Origin: Homalodisca vitripennis | Taxonomy: Eukaryota; Arthropoda; Insecta; Hemiptera; Cicadellidae | Length of the DNA: 64,000 nucleotides | Assembly: GCF_021130785.1 (NCBI RefSeq) | Contig: NW_025776813.1 | Location: 1 to 64,000, forward strand | Direction of reading: 5' to 3' | In this document: positions 58,262 to 64,000 of the stretch, piece by piece | Numbering within the stretch: position 1 is the first letter of the stretch | How the letters are laid out: every line of letters begins with the position of its first letter | Position numbers and translations under genes: made by a program | The notes under the pieces: model-generated | The model's database searches: none | Seen by the model: the letters and a program-made list of their open reading frames with translations, nothing else | What the model was told of the DNA's origin: nothing

Positions 58262-58880
58262 ATAGTTAAAATTTTCAAGTTCTCTTCGATTCCCATTCCT
58301 AGTTTTCTCTTCAAAAACATTGCTCCAGCTGTTGGAAGCGCAACAAATCTTTCACCTAAACTAGCATCTTTTGATAAAAATCTATCCATTGCCTTATCTT
58401 GCAAAACTTTATCTGCGATATGTCTGGAATTTGTGTCCCTCTATGTTTTGCATAAAAAATATCGTGTTCCATAGCAGCTTGATCTAATTTATTTATACCA
58501 GTATCTCCTCTTTTTAGTCTTTTTTCGAGTTTTGTGCCAGGCCCCAGATACTGATAAGTTGGTACGTGTAATTCAAAAGGTAAACTGTTGATAAAATCAT
58601 TCAAAAGTCCACTACCCTCAATCATAGATGAACTTATTGCCGGCAAAACTCGTTTTAAATATTTAATTCCATCAGGTTTTTCAATCATTTCATCAAGTTT
58701 GTTCGAAATAAAATCTTTAATCGCTTTCTTTTCGTTCAAAAAATTGTTGTTTCCAGCCTTCTCTTGAGCATAAATATAATTAATAATTCCATCGAGTTTT
58801 GTCAAATCGTCGATATATCTGTACTCAATCTTATTATCATTGTATTTTCTTACACCTGATCCTTCGATTCGTTTTTTCCC
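58262..58880 (-). pseudogene. phospholipase A2 domain of the fused virion protein
   Basis: PFELHVPTYQYLGPGTKLEK carries the Ca2+-binding loop (YLGPGT), and DQAAMEHDIFYAKHR the catalytic HD pair, of the parvovirus-VP1-like PLA2 domain found in Polintons. This domain breaches endosomal membranes in related viruses. The frame is open from about 58880 through the end of the DUF8207-like part to 58356. It then shifts near 58390 and continues to about 58262 with KDASLGERF. It appears to be the C-terminal domain of the preceding gene and not a separate gene. Confidence 0.75.
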
Positions 58881-59588
58881 AAATTGGTTTAATCAAATTG
58901 AGATATTTTTTACCTTTACTTGACTTTGGTTTCTTAGTTGATGGATCATTATTTTTGTAAATTGAATCAGATTTCCATAAAATTTCTGTATACTTTTTTC
59001 AAGTCTTCTTCAGAATATAAACCGTCTTTTGGAACATCAGTGCCTGTTAATAATCTCCATAAACCTTGAGTTCCTTCATATGTTTTTTCATTAATAATGA
59101 TATCATTATGCTCAAAATTCACGGGCAAATTTCCAATCATAAAACTTTTCTTTTTTCTGTCCCAATACAAACCAAATTTATCATCCTTTGCTCTAGGAAG
59201 AAATTTTTTACCAATTTCACCAATTATTATATCCGTTGTTCCAGGACTTATTGGTTCAACTATGGTAGAGTCTTCAATGATTCGAGGTCTAAATGGTGTT
59301 GAAGATGGTAATGTTTGGCAATTCAAACTCTTCTACTTCAGATTCTGGAATCGAAATATCAGCAAATTGTCGTACAACTGGAACCAAATTCATTAAATTT
59401 TGATTATCGCTTAAAACATTTTCAATTTTGCCCTCAACATTTTTTATTGCAGAAGTTACAGGTTGATTAATTTTTTGAATAAGTTCTTGTTCTTCTTCAT
59501 CCATTCGAATCTGTTCTTTAAATTCTTTGATTAGTTTCTTTTCGATTTGATCAAGTTTTTTCGCTTCTTCAGAAGTTACGTTCGCCAT
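58810..59588 (-). pseudogene. DUF8207-like Polinton protein, N-terminal part of a fusion
   Basis: The start at 59588 (ctaaataaATGGCG) opens a coiled-coil N-terminus (LDQIEKKLIKEFKEQI). After a shift near 59305, the conserved core reads KFGLYWDRKKKSFMIGNLPV, NDIIINEKTYEGTQGLWRLL and GLYSEEDLKKVYRNFMEI. That core matches DUF8207-like proteins of arthropod Polintons from memory. A further shift near 58870 lies in an A run. The end reads in frame into the PLA2 domain. Function unknown, probably structural. Confidence 0.65.
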
Positions 59589-59602
59589 TTATTTAGGAAA
59601 AT

Positions 59603-59780
59603 TTTTGAAACGTGGAACGTAAAACGTGAACGTGGAACGTAAAACGTGAACGTGGAACGTGAAACACGAACGTGAAACGTAAACACGAACGTAAAACATG
59701 AACGTGAAACGTAAACACGAACGTGAAACATGAACGTGAAACATGAACGTGAACGTGGAACGTGAACGTGGAACGTGAAC
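59603..59780. repeat. minisatellite of aacgtgaaac-type units
   Basis: About 17 short units of the type gaacgtggaacgt, gaaacgtaaacac and gaacgtgaaacat in tandem, with a basic step of 8-12 bases centred on acgt. It lies in the gap between the ATPase and DUF8207-like genes. The minus-strand 105-codon frame over it is purely repeat-driven and not a gene. Confidence 0.85.
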
Positions 59781-59858
59781 AGATTTACCGTTTTTCTGTT
59801 ATTTTCATAATGTAAATAAAAATTAAAGATAATATAAAAAATAATTGTAACAAATATT

Positions 59859-60554
59859 TTATAAAGTAGATTTGTCAGACCACTGAGCAGCATTTATATT
59901 AGAAAATTTATTCAGATATTTACCATTTTTAGGCTTCAAAGTTAGATTAATAGTTAAAAATCCGTAGTCTTCCTTCCAAATTTTATCACATAACTCAATA
60001 AAGTGGTTAAAACTCATATAAGATACCACATAATTGTTATAAATCTTTCTCGAATAGTGATCATCTTGCTTAAAAATACACAACATATTCAGGTTATTTC
60101 TTATAACTTGTTTATCAACCTTTGAAAAGCATTGGGAAAGATAGATACAAGATATGTTTTTGTGACGGGACATTACGAAATATTCCTTAATAACGTCTTG
60201 ATTTTCTAAAATACAATCATCAAAAACGATTAACGAATTGGGTTTACATGCGCTTAACGGAACTATGTCCTCAGAAGCATTATAAAAATGTGATATTTTT
60301 TTGTTTAAGTTTTTCTCAATATTTTCAAATCTTTCTTGTAATTTTTTATAGGCGTCTTGTTCTAAAGATTTACTAAAAACATACAAATTGGAATAAGGAA
60401 TCAACCTATTGTAGATAAAATTCAATAATAAAGTTGTTTTTTTTTTTCCACATCCACTTGAACCAACAATTAACAATCTGATTGGTTGATCTTTCTTATT
60501 TTCTTCAAACGTTTGAAGTTTTATCTGATCTTTTTGCTTTAAAAATTTCTCCAT
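59859..60554 (-). CDS. FtsK/HerA (A32-like) genome-packaging ATPase
   Basis: 231 residues from ATG in cttctatttaaATGGAG. The P-loop region reads RLLIVGSSGCGKKKTTLLLN and Walker B reads NSLIVFDDCI, followed by FVMSRHKNISCIYLSQCFSK, the typical Polinton/A32 ATPase block. It pumps DNA into the capsid. The P-loop has two extra Lys between GCGK and TT compared with the usual GxGKT(T/S), encoded by a T run on the plus strand. This is an in-frame insertion that would probably disturb nucleotide binding, or a homopolymer error. Divergent from the penton-like gene, 40 bases apart. Confidence 0.88.
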   Translation of the reverse strand: MEKFLKQKDQIKLQTFEENKKDQPIRLLIVGSSGCGKKKTTLLLNFIYNRLIPYSNLYVFSKSLEQDAYKKLQERFENIEKNLNKKISHFYNASEDIVPLSACKPNSLIVFDDCILENQDVIKEYFVMSRHKNISCIYLSQCFSKVDKQVIRNNLNMLCIFKQDDHYSRKIYNNYVVSYMSFNHFIELCDKIWKEDYGFLTINLTLKPKNGKYLNKFSNINAAQWSDKSTL

Positions 60555-60594
60555 TTAAATAGAAGATTTTCATCTTGAAGCAACGCTTGCGAAA

Positions 60595-61329
60595 ATGAAG
60601 CTGTTCAAGTTGACTTCAGAAAGCTCTAAATTAGTTTTAAACTTGGAACATCCTATACACTTAGAGGAAGAATCAAATTATTTTATCGGTTTAAGCGGTT
60701 TTTATTCTGACAATTTTGTAATAAATATTAGTGAAAGTTCTACTTATTGTATAGGATTTAGTGAGAAGAACATAACAAAATATTATGGTTTAAACAAAGG
60801 ATATTATACTTTCGATCAAATAAAAAATTCCCTTAAAAATTATCTGAAAACATTCAAACAATCAGATAAATCTTTAAACTTTGACGAAAACAAGTTTGAA
60901 ATGCAAAAAAATTATCTCTCTAATAAAATTCAAATAAAATCACCAGTAAGAATAATGTTTTCAGCAATTATTGTACATTTATTAGTGTTTGTTCAAGAAA
61001 CTATTGAGCCAAATCAGGTATATTTAGGAAATAAAACGCCAAAATTTAGACCGTTTGATGTAATTGAAGTACATTGTAATCTCGTTGAACCTAGTTTTGA
61101 AAATCATACCGAACATTTACACAAAGAATCTGAAATTTTGTACACATTTTTCCCAAATGTTGCTTATGGATCAAAAATCAGTGAAAAACCGAATGAAATC
61201 GATTATATTCCAATTAGAAAAAATATTAAAAGAATTCAAAAAATCGTTCTAACTATACAAGACTCTGAGGGAAATTTATTAAATAATGAGAGTAAAACAA
61301 CAATATATTTAAGATTGTCGAAAGAATGA
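60595..61329 (+). CDS. penton-like minor capsid protein candidate
   Basis: 244 residues, intact from ATG. MKLFKLTSESSKLVLNLEHP, FIGLSGFYSDN, GYYTFDQIKNSLKNYL, then PFDVIEVHCNLVEPSF, ILYTFFPNVAYGSKI and IVLTIQDSEGNLL with a closing beta strand. The VIEVHCNLV and DSEGNLL blocks and the beta-rich C-terminal half match the minor capsid (penton, single jelly-roll) proteins of Polintons from memory. It would fill the vertices of the capsid built by the MCP. Divergently transcribed from the ATPase. Confidence 0.6.
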   Translation: MKLFKLTSESSKLVLNLEHPIHLEEESNYFIGLSGFYSDNFVINISESSTYCIGFSEKNITKYYGLNKGYYTFDQIKNSLKNYLKTFKQSDKSLNFDENKFEMQKNYLSNKIQIKSPVRIMFSAIIVHLLVFVQETIEPNQVYLGNKTPKFRPFDVIEVHCNLVEPSFENHTEHLHKESEILYTFFPNVAYGSKISEKPNEIDYIPIRKNIKRIQKIVLTIQDSEGNLLNNESKTTIYLRLSKE

Positions 61330-61394
61330 TGAATCAAGGGGAGCTATTGAATAGCTTACCTTCAAATTTTCAAGAAAACAACTTTTTAATGTAT

Positions 61395-61490
61395 AAATTA
61401 CAGGAGTCTATCCCATAGACCCCTTAACAATCTTCATCCTGACCCTGTTTTTATCAATGAATCTAGACTTTATACTGAAATAAAAATTAC
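61395..61490 (+). pseudogene. relic of a second BRO gene
   Basis: Shares long words with 61712-61805 inside the BRO gene, in the same orientation: gagtctat.ccatagaccc, aatcttcatcctgac and tttttatcaatgaatct against ttttcattaatgaatct. It is a diverged 90-base duplicate of part of the Bro-N coding region, with no open frame left. It implies an earlier tandem pair of BRO genes. Confidence 0.7.
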
Positions 61491-61514
61491 TAGTTAAATT
61501 TCTTTTCTATCTAA

Positions 61515-62305
61515 ATGGAGTCAGTTGTAGACCTACTCAACAATCAACTTACATTCAATAATAAAGACATTTGCACGATTGTTGACGAAAATAATGAAAT
61601 TTGGTTTAAGGCTAAAGATGTTGCAGAAATTTTACAATATGAAAATACTAGACAGGCTATCATAAATAATATTGATAATGACGAGAAAATAGCCTTTAAA
61701 TATATAGATTACAAGAGTCTATGCCATAGACCCTTTCAAAATCTTCATCCTGACACTATTTTCATTAATGAATCTGGATTTTATTCTTTAATACTAAGAT
61801 CTAATAAATTAGAAGCAAAAACCTTTCAAAAGTGGGTTACAAAAGAGGTTTTAACCCTCCATTAGAAAATTTGGTGAGTACAAACTTGAAAACAAGATTA
61901 AATATTTAGAGGACGAAGTTAAACACTTGCAAATTAAAGATGAAATGAAATCATTGAAAATAGAGAATCAAGAATTGCGAATGGAATTAATGAAGAGAGA
62001 TATGGTATGTAAAGATTTTGATAAGAAAAAACACCATGTTTTTGTGTTAATTAAGAAGAATCACATGTGGGAATGGCCTTATTACGTTATCAGAGCTCAG
62101 AAACGAGAAATACCAAACCGATTAAAACATCTAAAAATAAATTATCCTGAATTAGAGATTTTGTTCATTGATGACGAACCAAATTCTAATCAATCTGTAT
62201 AACCAAATGAAAGAATCTTTGAATATTTTATACAACGGAAATCATTTTACTACAAATATGGCAGAATCTCGACTGATTTATAGAATATCTAAAATTACAC
62301 GATGA
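61515..62305 (+). pseudogene. BRO-family protein
   Basis: Start in ctatctaaATGGAG. The Bro-N domain is clear in residues about 10-115: DENNEIWFKAKDVAEILQY, INESGFYSLILRSNKLEAK, FQKWVTKEVL. A shift near 61852 ends this frame. The next (to 62202) has a coiled coil and then HHVFVLIKKNHMWEWPYYVI and RAQKREIPNRL, as in the C-terminal part of BRO proteins from insect DNA viruses. A last shift near 62190 carries the end to about 62305. Bro-N is a DNA-binding domain; BRO genes are widespread in insect large DNA viruses and occasional in Polintons. Confidence 0.8.
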
Positions 62306-62648
62306 AAATGTTTCTAAATTTTACTAAAAACCCTCGATTTATTATATTTTGTTTGTAAATGTTTAGCATAACTAGGTAACCATCGTAGAATTTTTTTTCA
62401 TATTCACAAGGCATTTCGTTTTTATAACTTTCGCTGAAAATTTTTTTAGCACAATCTTTGCAAAAAGCATCTTTTCTATCTTTACTATACTGCCAGTTAT
62501 TAAATTCAGAAATATTTTTAATTTCTTTACAAAAGTAACACTTTTTCTCTTCTAAAGTTAATTTGTTCATTTTATCATATAATTCCTTACAATAACAGTC
62601 TTTTCTATTCTCTTCTTGACACTTTGTACATTTCTTTTGAGACTCCAT
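62295..62648 (-). CDS. CxxC zinc-binding protein, paralogue 2
   Basis: 117 residues, MESQKKCTKCQEEN at the start, in tttctatataaATGGAG. Repeated CxxC pairs: CTKC, CYFC and CKDC, with LTLEEKKCYFCKEIKNISEF closely matching LTLEDKECLKCKETKKISEF of the neighbouring gene. Compared with paralogue 1 it lacks part of the first unit. Repeats of this type occur in HNH-associated and phage/Polinton recognition proteins, but no HNH catalytic motif is visible. Ends convergently against the BRO gene. Confidence 0.65.
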   Translation of the reverse strand: MESQKKCTKCQEENRKDCYCKELYDKMNKLTLEEKKCYFCKEIKNISEFNNWQYSKDRKDAFCKDCAKKIFSESYKNEMPCEYEKKFYDGYLVMLNIYKQNIINRGFLVKFRNIFIV

Positions 62649-62681
62649 TTATATAGAAAAAATTATTACACGATGAAAATG

Positions 62682-63065
62682 TTAAACTCTTAACTTATGA
62701 TATTTGGTTTGTAAATGTTTTTGATAATTATTTAACCATTTTATAGTTCTTCCACATTCACATTGAGTATCTTCATAATATAATCTATGAAGATTCTTCT
62801 TTACACAATCTTTACAATATGAGTCTTTCTTATCTCTACTATAGTGATCACTATTAAACTCTGAAATTTTTTTAGTTTCTTTACATTTAAGACATTCTTT
62901 ATCTTCCAAAGTTAATTTTTCTATTTTATCATATAATTCTTTATGATATTCCCTTTCACAATCTTTGCAATTATAATGCATTCCATCTTTCCTATTTTTA
63001 TCTTTATAAAATTCATTTAAATCTTTAAATTCTTTGCACTTTGTACATTTCTTTTGATGCGCCAT
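62682..63065 (-). CDS. CxxC zinc-binding protein, paralogue 1
   Basis: 127 residues from ATG in tttctatatataaATGGCG. Three zinc-binding units: CTKCKEF...CKDC, CLKCKETKKISEF...CKDC, and CECGRTIKWLNNYQKHLQT with two downstream His. Each unit repeats C..C-x(n)-F-x(n)-R.KKD-x-Y-C.DC. Probably nucleic-acid binding. Tandem with its paralogue and next to integrase; spacing to both neighbours is under 40 bases. Confidence 0.7.
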   Translation of the reverse strand: MAHQKKCTKCKEFKDLNEFYKDKNRKDGMHYNCKDCEREYHKELYDKIEKLTLEDKECLKCKETKKISEFNSDHYSRDKKDSYCKDCVKKNLHRLYYEDTQCECGRTIKWLNNYQKHLQTKYHKLRV

Positions 63066-63085
63066 TTATATATAGAAAATTTATA

Positions 63086-64000
63086 TTACAGTTTTGACTT
63101 CTTCAATTCATATTCATAAAACTTTCCGGTTATTTCTTCATTATTTAAATCTTTTATACTATAAGTTACAGGATCTGTGTTATTAATTTGATAAATCACA
63201 AAGATTTCTCTTGACCAATTGTTCTTATATTTGTTCGAAAATGTTTGTTTTTTACTAACAATTCTTACATGATCATTGACTTTAAATTTAGTTTTCTTGT
63301 GAATTTCAGGTGGAACATACTTGAAAACGGTCTCTAATAACTCCTTTTCTGCATCCTTATCTACGTCTTTCGGTTTCATTTTGATTGTGCTGTGAACTGT
63401 ATCGTTATAATTGTTTACGATTTTTTGAAGAATATCGATCCATTTAAAGTTTTTATTAATCTCAAAAATTACTTTCATTCTCTCATTTTGAGTTCTGTTA
63501 TATCTCTCTACAATACTTGATTTCTCTTCGTTTTCAGTATGATAAATCTTAATGTTGTATTTCCTCAAAACATCGTTAAATTCTTTATTTTTAAACTCTA
63601 AACCCTTATCTGTATGAAGTAGGTTAGGAGGTTTGTGATTGATCCTTATGGCATCTTTTACTATATCTTCGAAAGCTTTTGAAATATCCTTGCCGTTTTT
63701 TCTTTTGATAGCTCTTGACCAAGCATATTTTGAGAAAGTATCAATAACATTTAACATATACTTAAATCCATCATTTTGATCTGAATAGTTAGACATTATA
63801 ACTAAATCTGCTGCCCATAAATCGTCAATTCCTAATGTTATAATTTTTTCTCTTTTTAAACTTTTTTCGTACTGGTGCATGAATTTCTCGAGCTTCAATC
63901 TCTATCTCATCTTTAGTCTTCAATTCTTGCTTAACAGGTTTTGGATTTGGATTCTTTATAAACTTACTCTTGTTTGTCTTACATTTTGAACATTTTGCAG
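63086..64000 (-). pseudogene. Polinton retroviral-type integrase, 5' end outside window
   Basis: Core motifs: DDLWAADLVIMS (first Asp), LLHTDKGLEFKN (second Asp) and EKSSIVERYNRTQNER (catalytic Glu). These are followed by HSTIKMKPKDV and a C-terminal KFKVNDHVRIVSKK segment (SH3/chromodomain-like). This is the DDE integrase characteristic of Polintons. The frame from 63898 is open to the stop. Upstream, a different frame up to the window edge has a CSKCKTNKSKFIK zinc-type stretch and REIHAPVRKKFKK, so a one-base shift near 63845 probably separates N-terminus and core. Confidence 0.88.

Larger units (their letters stand above)
51300..64000. mobile_element. Polinton/Maverick (adintovirus-like) element, right end outside window
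   Basis: A dense, intron-less cluster of about 18 genes, mostly on the minus strand, with very short intergenic gaps and a shared start-proximal motif. It contains the Polinton hallmark set: retroviral-type integrase, FtsK/A32-type packaging ATPase, adenovirus-type protease, a double jelly-roll major capsid candidate and a penton-like minor capsid protein. It also has BRO and PLA2 genes. The protein-primed DNA polymerase is not seen. The left edge is approximate; I could not delimit a terminal inverted repeat because the right end is missing. Several genes carry one-base frameshifts. Confidence 0.8.

Noticed and set aside
59576..59893. 105-codon minus-strand frame with a Val/Arg/Ser/Phe repeat
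   Set aside because: Translation of the acgt minisatellite; low complexity, without the shared start motif.

Overview
The window is eukaryotic genomic DNA, AT-rich and gene-poor, almost certainly from an arthropod and probably an insect. The evidence is the repeat content: (TA)n and (CA)n microsatellites, tRNA-derived SINE heads, Gypsy LTR elements with insect-type Gag and Pol, a CR1-like LINE, a Helitron-like repeat and a Polinton/Maverick element. I see no host protein-coding gene. Every recognisable coding stretch belongs to a mobile or virus-like element. The species cannot be told from this sequence alone.

Layout. 1-9050 is AT-rich intergenic DNA with microsatellites and a SINE near 7.5 kb. 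9092-15297 is a non-LTR retrotransposon (+ strand, frames broken) whose first ORF carries a coiled coil, a Ulp1-like cysteine protease and an SGNH esterase, followed by endonuclease and reverse transcriptase. 15.3-22 kb is intergenic, with a minisatellite near 17 kb and a Mutator-like transposase fragment at 19.3-20.07 kb. 22.0-45.4 kb is a three-layer nest. The outermost layer is a Helitron/Helentron-like repeat. Into it went Gypsy A (23696-44150, minus strand, 380-bp LTRs, TSD ctatt). Into the integrase gene of Gypsy A went Gypsy B (24849-39707, minus strand, LTRs of 4.8 and 3.3 kb, TSD tgct). The Gypsy B LTRs contain a 172-bp tandem satellite, and the element carries an intact Ulp1-family protease gene downstream of pol. 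45.4-51.3 kb is intergenic with a fold-back repeat.

51.3 kb to the window edge is a compact, intron-less gene cluster of Polinton/Maverick (adintovirus-like) type. It has a retroviral-type integrase, two paralogous CxxC proteins, a BRO gene with a relic of a second copy, a penton-like minor capsid protein, a packaging ATPase and a DUF8207-like protein fused to a phospholipase A2 domain. It also has a hydrophobic minor virion protein, an adenovirus-type maturation protease, a coiled-coil fibre-like protein, a DUF5679-type zinc ribbon, a broken major capsid protein and several small unknowns. Together these are a virion morphogenesis module (capsid, penton, ATPase, protease, membrane-active PLA2) plus an integration function. 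The protein-primed DNA polymerase is not in the window and may lie beyond 64000. At least eleven of these genes share a start-embedded motif close to TTTTTTCTATATAAATGG, which looks like a common late-type promoter.

Most element genes are broken by one-base frameshifts. The two Gypsy B LTR copies also differ largely by one-base indels. Some breaks may therefore be assembly errors rather than decay.
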